Source: JBCFBK01 sp038562555
GTDB lineage: Bacteria > Bacteroidota > Bacteroidia > Bacteroidales > Prolixibacteraceae
Assembly: GCA_038562555.1 (NCBI GenBank)
Contig: JBCFBK010000031.1
Location: 3,849 to 67,848, forward strand
DNA: 64,000 bases
Reading direction: 5' to 3'
The translations under genes were made by a program, and so were the position numbers. Shown here in pieces: positions 44,502-54,292 of the stretch. Positions within the stretch are counted from its first letter, which is position 1, and each line of letters begins with the position of its first letter. Below the pieces are notes generated by a model. It saw only the letters and a list, made by a program, of their open reading frames with translations. It was not told where the DNA came from and searched no databases.

Positions 44502-45806
44502 ATGGAACGACAGCTTATGAATAAAATATGGGCGCTGGCAATCGTATTGGTGACCGCCGGATGCCAGGATAAGATCTACGAGACATTTCAGGCTAATTCG
44601 CCGGTGTATATGACCTATGAAGATCTGCGTGCGGCCGTAAAGCAGGAAAATCCGCGGGATATTAAAAATCCGGGAAAGATCTATTTTAAAGATAATTACC
44701 TGTTCGTAAACGAAACGATGAAGGGGGTTCATGTGCTGGATGTGCACGATCCCTCCGATCCTGAAAAGGTTGCATTTATCAGCATCCCGGGGAATGTAGA
44801 CATCGCCGTAAAGGAGAATGTGCTTTATGCCGACAGTTACGTGGACCTGGTGGCTATCGATATATCGGACCTGGATCAGATTAAGGAGGTGGCCCGAAGT
44901 GAAGACATCTTTCCCTATATTCTGCCTCCTTATGATCAGGAGTACCGTGTTGCGGAGGTGGACAAGGAAAAGGGAGTGGTAGTGGAGTGGGAACTGAAAG
45001 AGATCAGGCAGGAATTTAAACGGATCGACTACCCCGTTTATTACTACAATACGTTTTCGGAAAAAGCATCACTGGATATGCTGAACTTTACGGCCGCCAC
45101 AGGCGGGGTTGGAGGCGGCGGCGGGACAACGTTCGGGGTAGGCGGTTCTATGGCCCGCTTTGGCCTGTACGGCGATTTCCTCTATGTGGTTGACCGGAGC
45201 AACTTATATACTTTTAATGTTGCCCATGTTGACAACCCAGTCAGTCTGGGAACAAAAAATATCGGGTGGGACATTGAAACTTTGTTCATTTACAATCAGC
45301 ATCTGTTTTTCGGTACAACCACAGGGATGCTGGTTTACAATCTTGAAGTAGAGCAGAACCCTTCGTATGTAAGCCGCTATACCCATATTACGAGCTGCGA
45401 TCCGGTTGTGGTGCAGAACGACATCGCCTACGTCACCCTGCGCGACGGCGGGTTTTGCGGCAGCGCGGTCAACAGGCTCGATGTGCTTGAAATGAAGGAT
45501 AATTACACGAAGATAAACCTGGTTGCATCTCATTCAATGGCCAATCCGCACGGGCTGGGAATTGACGGGGATATCCTGTTTATCTGCGATGGTGAGGCCG
45601 GGCTAAAGGTCTACAATGCCTCCGACCCGTTACTGATCGCACAGCGCCGGATCGCCAGCTTTCCCGGCATTCACGCCAAAGATGTGATCCCGCTGGACAA
45701 CTACCTCTTTATGATCGGCTCAGGAGGTTTTTACCTGTACGATTATTCGAATCTTCAGGATATCCGTTTGCTTTCCACAATCCCGGTAGCGCCGGCCGAA
45801 GAGTAA
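44502..45806 (+). CDS. LVIVD-repeat lipoprotein
   Basis: A 434-residue lipoprotein (lipobox VTAGC, about Cys22). The body is a propeller-like series of LVIVD-type repeats (KGVHVLDVHDPSDPEKV, YVDLVAIDISDLDQIKEVA, LYTFNVAHVDNPVSLG, GLKVYNASDPLLIA). It is probably a surface binding protein with unknown ligand. MNKIWAL at 44517 is an alternative start. A closely similar copy of its last ~20 codons lies as a remnant at 61682-61747. Its stop codon is inside a bidirectional terminator. Confidence 0.8.
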   Translation: MERQLMNKIWALAIVLVTAGCQDKIYETFQANSPVYMTYEDLRAAVKQENPRDIKNPGKIYFKDNYLFVNETMKGVHVLDVHDPSDPEKVAFISIPGNVDIAVKENVLYADSYVDLVAIDISDLDQIKEVARSEDIFPYILPPYDQEYRVAEVDKEKGVVVEWELKEIRQEFKRIDYPVYYYNTFSEKASLDMLNFTAATGGVGGGGGTTFGVGGSMARFGLYGDFLYVVDRSNLYTFNVAHVDNPVSLGTKNIGWDIETLFIYNQHLFFGTTTGMLVYNLEVEQNPSYVSRYTHITSCDPVVVQNDIAYVTLRDGGFCGSAVNRLDVLEMKDNYTKINLVASHSMANPHGLGIDGDILFICDGEAGLKVYNASDPLLIAQRRIASFPGIHAKDVIPLDNYLFMIGSGGFYLYDYSNLQDIRLLSTIPVAPAEE

Positions 45807-45840
45807 AAGTGGCAGGCCTGAACCTGCCACTTTTACTCTT
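45799..45840. terminator. Bidirectional terminator with 18-bp perfect arms
   Basis: AAGAGTAAAAGTGGCAGG (45799-45816) and its exact reverse complement (45823-45840) enclose loop CCTGAA. The arm ends supply T-rich tails in both directions. It contains the stop of the LVIVD gene (45804-45806) and overlaps the stop of the convergent membrane-protein gene (45839-45841), so the terminator is partly coding. Confidence 0.9.
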
Positions 45841-46270
45841 ATTCCTCTGCTTTTATTTTGTTTTCCGTTCCCAGGATTACTGCAACCACGGCTCCGCTGA
45901 TCGCGGTCATCACAATCACGACAATAACGTCGACAACCAAAGCTGTGAAATTATATAAATTACTGGTACCATACATAATGAGGTCGATACCCGCCCCCAT
46001 CAATAAACCAATAGTGGCTCCGGCTTTTGCTCCCGCAAGCCATGTCCGGATACTGGTCCAATGGCCAAAAATAACCGCCAAAAGGAATCCCCAGGAAAGA
46101 TCGCCCAGTGCAAGAGCCCACATGAGCATGGGTTCTTTGGCCACGCCGGTAGCCGATCCGGCATTTTCAGTCATAAAGTTCATCAGGAGAGTTCCATAGA
46201 AAAACCACCCGAGGAAGAAGTAAATTATTCCTCCTGCAAGGCCTGCAAGTAAAATTTTTTTGATTGCCAT
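45839..46270 (-). CDS. Small membrane protein, unknown (four helices)
   Basis: About 143 residues from the ATG at 46270, with about four membrane helices (KILLAGLAGGIIYFFLGWFF; MLMWALALGDLSWGFLLAVI; AGATIGLLMGAGIDLIMYG; VVDVIVVIVMTAISGAVVAV). Gly-rich helix faces and small size recall DUF1761-type proteins, but I cannot name the family with confidence. Convergent to the LVIVD gene across a shared terminator. Confidence 0.65.
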   Translation of the reverse strand: MAIKKILLAGLAGGIIYFFLGWFFYGTLLMNFMTENAGSATGVAKEPMLMWALALGDLSWGFLLAVIFGHWTSIRTWLAGAKAGATIGLLMGAGIDLIMYGTSNLYNFTALVVDVIVVIVMTAISGAVVAVILGTENKIKAEE

Positions 46271-46361
46271 GAATTTAAGTTTTAAAGATTTAGTCAAACT
46301 AATTTAGTCAACTAAATACTTAAATCAAAGGCGGCTATATCCCAGGTGAATGATTATTACG

Positions 46362-47855
46362 CTAGAAACTGATTAGTCTGCTTCCCGATGTGCTGAATCC
46401 ATATCTGTCGCTGGCTTCAATTTTTATTTGATGGATACCTTTTTGTAAGTCAGCAGGAAGGTTTCCGATCCAAATATGAGGTGAGGGTGTTTTTCGTAAT
46501 GCTGCTCTTTTACTGAATTTGGTGGGGTAAGCTTTTATTTTGTTTAGAGCGATCAACCGGCTGACATTGGGCGAAATCAATGATGCTTTTTTCATTTCAG
46601 TCCACCTCCCTTCATTTACCTGCATTCGGACCATCGTGCTGTCAGATCCCCCGTAAATATTTGCGACAACTGCATGTTCTTCCATCCCGTTCAAACCATC
46701 AGCTTCGTGGTCAATCGTATCCGGCCCATTGACCAGGATATCCATTTGCCTGCTTTCATCCAGCCCAATGCCTTTAAACGAGAATTGAAATTCAGCACCT
46801 TTAAATTCGATCACGAAATAGTTCCGGGGTGACCCACATTGCATCAATGCCGAGGGAATACCTTGCCAGTCTTTCTCCCCGAGCCACCAGTTTCCGCACG
46901 AAGCACCTGCCACCAGTTCGGTCACATTTTGGGCGGGGAAATGACGGCTAACCTGGTGGGTATGCCCGGAGAGTGCCAGAACCTGTTTTCTGTTTTGAAG
47001 CAGAGCGATCAGTTGGTCTTTATTTTTCAGGTGAACGAGAGGAATATGCTGACAGATCACCACCAGCCTGTTGGAAGGAACCAGCGAGAGATCATTCTGA
47101 ATGAAGCGGAGCTGCCTGTCGCTTAACCGCCCTTCGTATTGCCTTCCACCATCAGAGCAGATGTTATTCAAAACGATGAAATGGACTTTTCCATAATTAA
47201 AGGCATAATGTGTTGCACCAAAAAAAGCATTGAACGTGCTGTCCTGGTTGGTTGCATGTACATCACGGTCGTGATTGCCAAATACAGTCCAGGTATTACG
47301 GGGAAGACCACTGAGCATTACACTTACATCTTTTAGCAGGTCCATACGCTCGTTGACAAGATCACCAAGAAAGATATTGAAATGAAGGTCTTTACGATCA
47401 GATAACTCAGGGATGACTGTCTGGCAGGCATAGCTGACTTCTTCCTGATCGCTGACCTGGAGATCTCCGACTGCCCCGATTTTAAAATGATCGGTTTGCA
47501 GATCCTTAGTCAAGGGGAAGCAGACCGGCTGAGCCGGATGCTGACCGCCTGGTACGGAGAAGAATCGGGCATTTTGAACCGGAGAATTGCTTATCCGAAA
47601 GCCTGACGGAAGAATCGGGAATATACTGTTACCGGGCGTTGCACTTATAGAAAACAAGCCCGTTCCGCCGGAGAGAACAATGGTGTCGCCATTCGACACC
47701 GGTACGCCTTTGATTCCTTTTTCACCCTGATCTTTTAAACCGTTTTTATTTTTATCCAGGAAAACCAGTCCCCTGAGTTTTACATCAGGATTCTGGGCAA
47801 AGGCGGAAAGCAGCCAAACAGTCAATGCAAAAACAGTAAGCAGTTTTCTATTCAT
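46362..47855 (-). CDS. Secreted calcineurin-like phosphoesterase with flanking beta domains
   Basis: A 497-residue exported protein (signal to SAFAQ). An N-terminal SdrD/MetallophosN-like beta domain (LRGLVFLDKNKNGLKDQGEK, then GVPVSNGDTIVL) precedes a calcineurin-like phosphoesterase (GAVGDLQVSD, IFLGDLVNE, VFGNHDRDV, CQHIPLVH, LSGHTHQVSRHF), followed by a C-terminal MetallophosC-type domain with Ig-like end (IKIEASDRYGFSTSG). All metal-ligand motifs are present. Periplasmic or surface phosphodiesterase; the substrate is unknown. Confidence 0.87.
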   Translation of the reverse strand: MNRKLLTVFALTVWLLSAFAQNPDVKLRGLVFLDKNKNGLKDQGEKGIKGVPVSNGDTIVLSGGTGLFSISATPGNSIFPILPSGFRISNSPVQNARFFSVPGGQHPAQPVCFPLTKDLQTDHFKIGAVGDLQVSDQEEVSYACQTVIPELSDRKDLHFNIFLGDLVNERMDLLKDVSVMLSGLPRNTWTVFGNHDRDVHATNQDSTFNAFFGATHYAFNYGKVHFIVLNNICSDGGRQYEGRLSDRQLRFIQNDLSLVPSNRLVVICQHIPLVHLKNKDQLIALLQNRKQVLALSGHTHQVSRHFPAQNVTELVAGASCGNWWLGEKDWQGIPSALMQCGSPRNYFVIEFKGAEFQFSFKGIGLDESRQMDILVNGPDTIDHEADGLNGMEEHAVVANIYGGSDSTMVRMQVNEGRWTEMKKASLISPNVSRLIALNKIKAYPTKFSKRAALRKTPSPHIWIGNLPADLQKGIHQIKIEASDRYGFSTSGSRLISF

Positions 47856-47964
47856 GCGAAAGCAGTATGTTGTTAATGATTGTGAGATGCTGTACCGGAA
47901 ATCTCTTCATAATCAAGAAGTTATTAGGCAACATAGTTTTTTGTATACTGTCAGGAAAATCAGA

Positions 47965-47992
47965 TGCGGATACTCCTTTGGGGGTATCCGCA
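47965..47992 (-). terminator. Terminator of the M16/SusCD operon
   Basis: TGCGGATACTCC (47965-47976) pairs with GGGGTATCCGCA (47981-47992) with one wobble around TTTG. On the minus strand the hairpin is followed by TCTGATTTTCC. It lies 20 bases after the stop of the last gene of the long minus-strand operon. Confidence 0.65.
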
Positions 47993-48011
47993 ATTTATCT
48001 GATAACCGGAT

Positions 48012-49508
48012 TTATTGTGCCTGGGGAATATCCAGCTTGTAAACCAGGGTTGCGTCGGTATCGATATTGGTGAAAGCGGCATAGCCAATACCGTTCGAAG
48101 TAAAATCGATATAAAGGTTATCAGCTTTGGCGGGATCGAGTACGACCGGTGTTGTCCATTGTTTCGTTTCGTTGTCGAGGAAGATTACTTCGGGGAACAA
48201 ACTGGCGTTTCGATAGAGGAGGTAAGGAATACCTGACGGAGACAGAGCCAGGCTGAATTCCCGGGTGTCGTCAATGTCAAGTTCCAGTATCGAGCCTATT
48301 GTACTCCAGGTTCCGGTTCCTGCATCATACTTTTTAACCTTTGGCCGGTACAGACCTGTTGTGCCCTGGTCGTCAGCATAGGCAATATAAATGTTGCCGT
48401 TTGCATCGACATCCATGTCGAAGTCACGAAGGTTTGCTTTTGTTGCTCCCTGATCCAGATATTTATCAGCTATGGTTGTCCACGTGCCGGCGCTATTTTT
48501 ATAAAGCGAGAACGTTGAGCTCTCGGCATTATAAACGGCCAGGTAAATGACGTTATTGGACAACCTGGCGGTGATATTGTATGCGTATTGAGAAGCAGGG
48601 CGTCCCGGCATTTTAATTGAAGTTGTCCAGCCTGTTCCGTTGAAATCAGAGATATTCAACTCACGCTTCGCCAGTGCTCCTGCAGCATCGTTCATGCAGA
48701 AGAGCATCGGCTGGTTGTCCGGCTTCAGCACGATATCGTTATACGTAATCTTGACATCGGTCACACCCTTGGCTCCGACGTAGCTCCAGGCTGTTCCGTT
48801 CAGGTACATCACGGATGCCCGGTTTGTTGTTGCAGTGGGGGTGGTGAGATTGATATTAGTATAATCGGCAAATGCAATATAGGGAGTTCCTTCGGTAGTG
48901 AATGCCATACGGATATTGGCCGCCTTGCCTTCCGAAAACGTTTCGGCTCCGACCGATACCAGTTGACCGGCATCAAGTTTAAAGACTCCAGCCCTCTGGT
49001 TCTCTGATACGTCACTGCTCAATACATAGGCCAGATATGGGATATTCGACGAGGGATTCACTTTCATGACAAACTCTCTTAACGAAGCAGAAGTGGTTGC
49101 TACACGCGACCAAACTGCTGCGGGAAGATCTCCTACATTGATCGTATATTTGGTGTTATTGGTTCCTTCCGATACAATGAAATCGACCGGCACCGTGTAG
49201 TTGTTCGCGGTAACCCCGCTGGTTTGCTGTGTTTGGCCTACTTTGACCACATCATCATCAGTCACTTCAAAGCGAGCGATTAAGGCACTTTTATCGACAT
49301 AATCGGGAAGCAGAATGGAGATCTCGGGTGTAATGGCAGTAGCCACATAATCGTTAAAAAGGATCCCTTCATTATCTTCAGCATAGAATCCAAAGCTCTT
49401 CAGGGTAGCTTCGCCATACACGGGTTCATCTTCGCTATCCTTACTGCAGGATGCCAGTATACCAGACAGCGCAAAAACGCAAAACAGATTCGTAATTAGT
49501 CTTTTCAT
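48012..49508 (-). CDS. Beta-propeller surface lipoprotein
   Basis: About 498 residues from the ATG at 49508, with lipobox LASC. An N-terminal domain (YGEATLKSFGFYAEDNEGIL ... SEGTNNTKYTINV) resembles the DUF5018-like leader domains of Bacteroidota surface proteins. It is followed by a propeller of repeated blades (PYLAYVLSSD, PYIAFADYTN, VIYLAVYNAE, IYIAYADDQG, PYLLYRNAS, GYAAFTNID). Last gene of the sigma/FecR/SusCD/M16 operon, 22 bases after the peptidase stop. It is probably a substrate-binding accessory exposed on the cell. Confidence 0.75.
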   Translation of the reverse strand: MKRLITNLFCVFALSGILASCSKDSEDEPVYGEATLKSFGFYAEDNEGILFNDYVATAITPEISILLPDYVDKSALIARFEVTDDDVVKVGQTQQTSGVTANNYTVPVDFIVSEGTNNTKYTINVGDLPAAVWSRVATTSASLREFVMKVNPSSNIPYLAYVLSSDVSENQRAGVFKLDAGQLVSVGAETFSEGKAANIRMAFTTEGTPYIAFADYTNINLTTPTATTNRASVMYLNGTAWSYVGAKGVTDVKITYNDIVLKPDNQPMLFCMNDAAGALAKRELNISDFNGTGWTTSIKMPGRPASQYAYNITARLSNNVIYLAVYNAESSTFSLYKNSAGTWTTIADKYLDQGATKANLRDFDMDVDANGNIYIAYADDQGTTGLYRPKVKKYDAGTGTWSTIGSILELDIDDTREFSLALSPSGIPYLLYRNASLFPEVIFLDNETKQWTTPVVLDPAKADNLYIDFTSNGIGYAAFTNIDTDATLVYKLDIPQAQ

Positions 49509-49530
49509 TTTTTTAATGTTGATTAAGTAT

Positions 49531-52359
49531 TTAATTTCCCAAAAAATCATGATTTCCGGTATTCTTTGGATTTAAGACGGCTTTGACCATCGGTGTCTCA
49601 AGAAATTCCTTTTTAATGACAGCTGCAATCTCGTCACTTGTGACCGCATTCATCAAAGCATCATATGCGATGATTTCATTCCAGTCTGATTCCATGTTGT
49701 AAACGTGGTTCCTGATAGCGTTACTCCAATAGGTATTTTTTTGTGTGTTCACTTCCCATTTCTTGATCATGTTCAGCCTGGCATCTGCCAATTCGGTATC
49801 AAGGTCGGACGGCTTTCCGGCCATGATCCTTAATTCGCTTAAAGTTCGGTTGACGAGCGTATCTGCGTCTTCAGGCTTGCACGAAAACCGGATCAAACCA
49901 CGGCGAAGGTAAACCGGATATTGGGTCGAACTAACCGATACGCTCACGCTGTACACCATTCCCATTTCTTCCCGTAAGGTTTTCAGCAAGCGGTTGCGGA
50001 TAATTTCCTGCGCGATCTCTTCCCTGAGTTTACAGGCGCTCAGGTTATCAGGCCGGCTTTCGTCCTGAAAAATGAGCGAGACTGTCGATTTGGGATTGTC
50101 GCCGGCATTCCGTTCAAAAGCCGCTTCTTTGTACGAGGGATGCCCTCCCTGGTAACTGTAGGAAGTCTTACTATTTCCGCCGGGCAATCCGCCGAGGTAC
50201 TTTTCAATAAACGGCTTTATTTCTTCCAGTGTACAATCGCCTATGATCAGAAAATCAAAACCGGCAGCAGTGCCAAAGGCCGAATGAAAAGCAGGCAGCA
50301 GCCTCTCATACCGGAGTTCGGTTTGAAGAACGGTGTCAGTCAGTTCCCTTTTTGTGTAATCATTTCCGTTGAGCAACTGTTCCAGTTCCCTGTAGTACTG
50401 ATCGGTTTCTGTTTTATTGGCTGTGAGGTAACTTTCAATCGATTTTTCCTTCGTCTGTTTAAATACGGCGCTGTCGGCTTTGGGCTGTGTCCATTTCAGG
50501 TATAAAAGCCTGAACATTTCTTCCATATCTTCTTTATTGGATCCGCCCACAATTCCCGATCTTGTTTTTTCGATCAGCATTCGCATGGATATTGATTTTC
50601 CGGCAAGAAAGTGACTAAGTTCATCTCTTGTGAAGTTTCCGGCCCCACTCAATGAGATCACTGATCCGGCATACAACCCGCTGACATAATCCATGCTGTC
50701 GAGTGCGTAGAGTCCTCCTTTCCGGAACCCGCTTAACAGGATCCGGTCCTTATCCCGGTCAGAGTACTTGAATATTACCCGGGCCCCGTTCGAAAGCACC
50801 AGGCTGTCGGCTTCAAGAGCGGCTATCCTTTTCTTATTGATAATTTTCCCGGCCGCCGGTTCCTTTTCCAAAAGCGTTTCGGGCAGATCCATGTTCCTGA
50901 CGTAAGGTTTGATTTCTGCCGAATGGATGCTGTCAAAGATCATAATTAGTTGTTTTTCCGAAGGCAACTCCTCCGCCACCCGGTTGAAGGAAGTCAGCAG
51001 ATAATGCGTTTTCCCGGGTTGCCTGAGGGTATGGAGTACTTGCACCAACGAAACAGAGTCAATCCGGCCCATGTATTTTTTTGCCAGTTTATATTCATCT
51101 TTCAGGTCAACAAACCTGTTCCCGGCATAGAAGTCAGCATAGATCTCGCTGATAAAAACCGATGATTCCCGGGGTGTTCCCGATTCAACGGCGCGTTTCA
51201 GTTCGTTCAGATACTTCAGCTTCACTTTTTCGATCTCGGAGGGCACAAATCCATAGCGGAAAAGACGTTCGGCTTCAGTGGCGTAGTTTATGATGCCGGG
51301 GATAATTTTTCCCGGGACGAGTTCCAGCGAGCCCATTAAGATTTTCTTCGCGTTGAGAAAGCTGGAATAAGAATAACCGGCGTTGCTGTAAGGAGGATTT
51401 TCGAAAGAGAGCGATGCGAATCGCTCCTTAGTCAGCCGGTTTAGTAACAGGCGTTCCAGGTAAGGCGGGTAATCCTTTTCCGTTTTGACAGGAGCTGGAA
51501 GATCAAGGAGTTGAATTACGCTCAGTTCAATTTTGTCGAGTGTTTCATGGCTGATCTTTTTCACCCGGACGTCCGAATAGTTTTCGATTTTATAATCGGG
51601 AACAGGTGCCTTCAGGGAAGATTTTAACCCGGAAAATCGTTTGGCAATGAGTTGTTCTGTCTTTTGCGGATCCACATCGCCTGCAACAGCCACAGCCATT
51701 AACGCCGGATCGTACCAATTTTTATAGTAATCCCGTAATTGGGTATGTGTAAAATGCCTGATTACAGCGGTATCTCCGATCGTTTTCCTTTGGGAATACC
51801 TGGAATTATTCAGCAGTTCCATGAGAAAGGCATTCTGCGCTTCATATTTGGGGCCTGTCTGTAATAGCCATTCAGACAGGATAACGCCCCGTTCTTCCTC
51901 AATTTGAAGGCTGTCGAGCGTGAGACCTCCTGCCCATTCGCTAAGGATCATCAGGGTGGTATCTACAAACGACACGTCAGAGGAAGACAATTGCAGTTTA
52001 TACACAGTTTCGTTCATGGACGTGTGCGCGTTAAAATCGGTCCCGAACTTGGCACCCTTCGATTCAAGGTATTTGATCAGCGTATTTCCGGGGAAATGAG
52101 CTGTGCCGTTAAAAGCCATGTGTTCCAGAAAGTGTGCCAGGCCTCGCTGGTCTTCATTTTCGAATAACGAGCCCGATTTTATAAAGAGCCGGTATACGGC
52201 CTCTCCCTTTGGATAGTCGTTCGGATAAATATAATAGGTCAAACCATTCTCTAATCGCCCTTTGACCAGTTTGGAAGATTGTTTCAGATCCTTTGAATGA
52301 AGCGTAGTACTACATAAAAAGGGCACGCATGCAACGATAAATATTTTAACAAGATTCAT
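49531..52359 (-). CDS. M16-family zinc metallopeptidase
   Basis: A 942-residue exported peptidase (signal segment about 1-20). The inverted zinc motif HFLEH (His76, Glu79, His80) in AHFLEHMAFNGT is intact, with the downstream Glu in LQIEEERGVILSEW. Two M16 halves follow, the second inactive, as in PqqL/FusC-type single-chain enzymes. It lies 12 bases after the DUF4843-like gene. In a SusC/SusD operon it should degrade proteins or peptides brought into the periplasm, which makes this a protein-capture locus and not a glycan one. Confidence 0.92.
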   Translation of the reverse strand: MNLVKIFIVACVPFLCSTTLHSKDLKQSSKLVKGRLENGLTYYIYPNDYPKGEAVYRLFIKSGSLFENEDQRGLAHFLEHMAFNGTAHFPGNTLIKYLESKGAKFGTDFNAHTSMNETVYKLQLSSSDVSFVDTTLMILSEWAGGLTLDSLQIEEERGVILSEWLLQTGPKYEAQNAFLMELLNNSRYSQRKTIGDTAVIRHFTHTQLRDYYKNWYDPALMAVAVAGDVDPQKTEQLIAKRFSGLKSSLKAPVPDYKIENYSDVRVKKISHETLDKIELSVIQLLDLPAPVKTEKDYPPYLERLLLNRLTKERFASLSFENPPYSNAGYSYSSFLNAKKILMGSLELVPGKIIPGIINYATEAERLFRYGFVPSEIEKVKLKYLNELKRAVESGTPRESSVFISEIYADFYAGNRFVDLKDEYKLAKKYMGRIDSVSLVQVLHTLRQPGKTHYLLTSFNRVAEELPSEKQLIMIFDSIHSAEIKPYVRNMDLPETLLEKEPAAGKIINKKRIAALEADSLVLSNGARVIFKYSDRDKDRILLSGFRKGGLYALDSMDYVSGLYAGSVISLSGAGNFTRDELSHFLAGKSISMRMLIEKTRSGIVGGSNKEDMEEMFRLLYLKWTQPKADSAVFKQTKEKSIESYLTANKTETDQYYRELEQLLNGNDYTKRELTDTVLQTELRYERLLPAFHSAFGTAAGFDFLIIGDCTLEEIKPFIEKYLGGLPGGNSKTSYSYQGGHPSYKEAAFERNAGDNPKSTVSLIFQDESRPDNLSACKLREEIAQEIIRNRLLKTLREEMGMVYSVSVSVSSTQYPVYLRRGLIRFSCKPEDADTLVNRTLSELRIMAGKPSDLDTELADARLNMIKKWEVNTQKNTYWSNAIRNHVYNMESDWNEIIAYDALMNAVTSDEIAAVIKKEFLETPMVKAVLNPKNTGNHDFLGN

Positions 52360-52371
52360 TTAAAAGGAGTG

Positions 52372-52848
52372 CTAATTCGTTTTTGTTATTTTCAGTTCCC
52401 GTTGTTTTTGGTCACTTCCGGGAAGCCCCATGGGCAGGTTCATGCTGTTATTTTCGATCCGGATGATCAGCGAATTATCTTTCGCGGGGTCTACCCGGTG
52501 TGGCAACCATCTGACCCGTAAGGGCATATCATAAATCCCCGGCAGGAAATCCAGTATATGACCCGCCGTGACGATTTCATAGTCGACACCCTCCGTCAAA
52601 CCATCGCCCGGCATAATGGAGAACTCCACATTCAGTGTTTCGCTTAGCGGGGCTGAGCTGAGATAGATTTTGTACTCGTTCAGCACTTTTGCTTCAGATG
52701 AGACGGTCAGTTCCGATATTTCTCCTTTCATAATATGGATAAAGGGTTGACGGTAGGGTTCAAACTCATCGGTTCCGCATGAAAAAAGGAGGCATATGGA
52801 CGAGGCCAGAAAGAAAGTCCTTTTTATTGTTTTCCTGATTGTAGTCAT
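52372..52848 (-). CDS. DUF4843-like small lipoprotein
   Basis: A 158-residue lipoprotein (lipobox LLFSC, Cys24) with an all-beta Calx-beta/DUF4843-like body (LSETLNVEFSIMPGDGLTEG, VDYEIVTAGHILDFLPGIYD). It is 5 bases after the SusD stop and 12 bases before the peptidase. Proteins of this type usually follow SusD and may sit on the outer face of the complex. Confidence 0.75.
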   Translation of the reverse strand: MTTIRKTIKRTFFLASSICLLFSCGTDEFEPYRQPFIHIMKGEISELTVSSEAKVLNEYKIYLSSAPLSETLNVEFSIMPGDGLTEGVDYEIVTAGHILDFLPGIYDMPLRVRWLPHRVDPAKDNSLIIRIENNSMNLPMGLPGSDQKQRELKITKTN

Positions 52849-52853
52849 GATGT

Positions 52854-54266
52854 TTAATTTACAGTGGGGTTTGGCTGCATGTTTGGATTCGCCTCCAGTT
52901 CTTTTTGCGAAATTGGAAGGACAAAATAATCGCTCGGGTAATTCATCCGTTTGACCGCCGAGTTGGTTGAGGTTTCACGTACAAGGTCCTGCTTTTTACG
53001 GGTAATGTCGTAGAACTGGTGCCCTTCAAAGCAGAATTCCCTCGTTCGCTCTTTTTCAATCAAACGCGCCAGCGCTGTTTTATTGGATTCATTGACCGTG
53101 ATCTCCGAAATTTCTTTATTCAGTCCGCGGGCAATAATAGCCTTCAGGTCGGCGGCGGCTTCACTTAGCTTGTTTGTATTCAGATACGCTTCGGCCCTGT
53201 TGAGGTACATTTCGGTTACGCGCAGCACAAACGGGTCATAATGTTTATCAATTTCGGGAATGGCTGCCGTGATGTAATATTTTTTACAGACGCGGGTACC
53301 ATTGCTTTCTTTCAGCAACTGCAGCCGGATATCGCCGGGGTCGAACAATCGGGTTAGGGTGTCGGCAGGAATCAATACGGGTGCGGCGGGTGAGAAAAAT
53401 TTTGCCAGCGAAGATGATTTATTTTTCCCATTTAACCTGAGGATGGCTTCATCGCCCGCGTCAAGAGACTGATACATCGCAACATATCCCTGGCCTTTTG
53501 AAAGCGGGATCTCGCTGATCAGTTTCGTTGAAAATGAGATGGTCTTGTCCCAGTCTTCCATGTAAAGATATATACGTGAAAGAAGCGCATAAGCAGCATT
53601 TTTGGACGCGTAATAGGGTCCCTTCGGCTGAATATCCCCGAAAAGCGTAATTGATTTTTCCAGATCACTGATGATTTGCATATAGACCTCTCCGACCGTG
53701 TTCCTGGATAAATTATCATTCGCACCGGGAGTTTTTAATAACACCGGAATACCCAAATGGGAGGCATCGGCAGTATAGTTGAAAGGTTGGGCGTAGACCC
53801 TGCAAAGATCGAAATGAGCCAGTGCTCTTAGAAAGAGGGATTCGGCCAGGATCCGGTTCAGTTCTTCTTTGTTTTGCGGAAACCTGGCCAGCAAGTCGGG
53901 CTGGTACTGGATAATATTATTAATGTTGGCCATTGCTGCCAGGATATTACTCCAGATCAGGCCAACGGCTTCTGTTTCATCATCGGGATCGGACGTGAAA
54001 TTATACTGTTTAATCATGTCGGTACTGTTGCGGACGATATTCAGATAGCCCATATTCCCGGCCACTTCCGGATATTCCAGGAATTCTGAATCGTAATAAT
54101 CGTAAACAGCGCTGTAAGCGCCGGGAAGAGCAGCACGTATCCCTTCCATGTCGGAAAAGAAAACCGGTATGGTCGTTTTCCCGATCGGGTCTACTTCAAG
54201 GAAATTGCATCCTGTAGCAGCTGCCAGTAAAAAAGAAATAATCAGGTATTTTCGGATGAGTGTCAT
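52854..54266 (-). CDS. SusD/RagB-family surface lipoprotein (locus 2)
   Basis: A 470-residue lipoprotein with lipobox AATGC (Cys20) and the N-terminal FLEVDPIGKTTIPVFFSDME pattern of SusD. TPR-like helices (LAESLFLRALAHFDLCRVYA; AAYALLSRIYLYMEDWDKTI) and the C-terminal EKERTREFCFEGHQFYDITR and YVLPISQKELEANPNMQPNP-like end (FVLPISQKELEANPNMQPNP) complete the family signature. Partner of the SusC 26 bases upstream. Confidence 0.93.
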   Translation of the reverse strand: MTLIRKYLIISFLLAAATGCNFLEVDPIGKTTIPVFFSDMEGIRAALPGAYSAVYDYYDSEFLEYPEVAGNMGYLNIVRNSTDMIKQYNFTSDPDDETEAVGLIWSNILAAMANINNIIQYQPDLLARFPQNKEELNRILAESLFLRALAHFDLCRVYAQPFNYTADASHLGIPVLLKTPGANDNLSRNTVGEVYMQIISDLEKSITLFGDIQPKGPYYASKNAAYALLSRIYLYMEDWDKTISFSTKLISEIPLSKGQGYVAMYQSLDAGDEAILRLNGKNKSSSLAKFFSPAAPVLIPADTLTRLFDPGDIRLQLLKESNGTRVCKKYYITAAIPEIDKHYDPFVLRVTEMYLNRAEAYLNTNKLSEAAADLKAIIARGLNKEISEITVNESNKTALARLIEKERTREFCFEGHQFYDITRKKQDLVRETSTNSAVKRMNYPSDYFVLPISQKELEANPNMQPNPTVN

Positions 54267-54292
54267 CGTTCAGAAAGTTTTGGAATTAAAAG

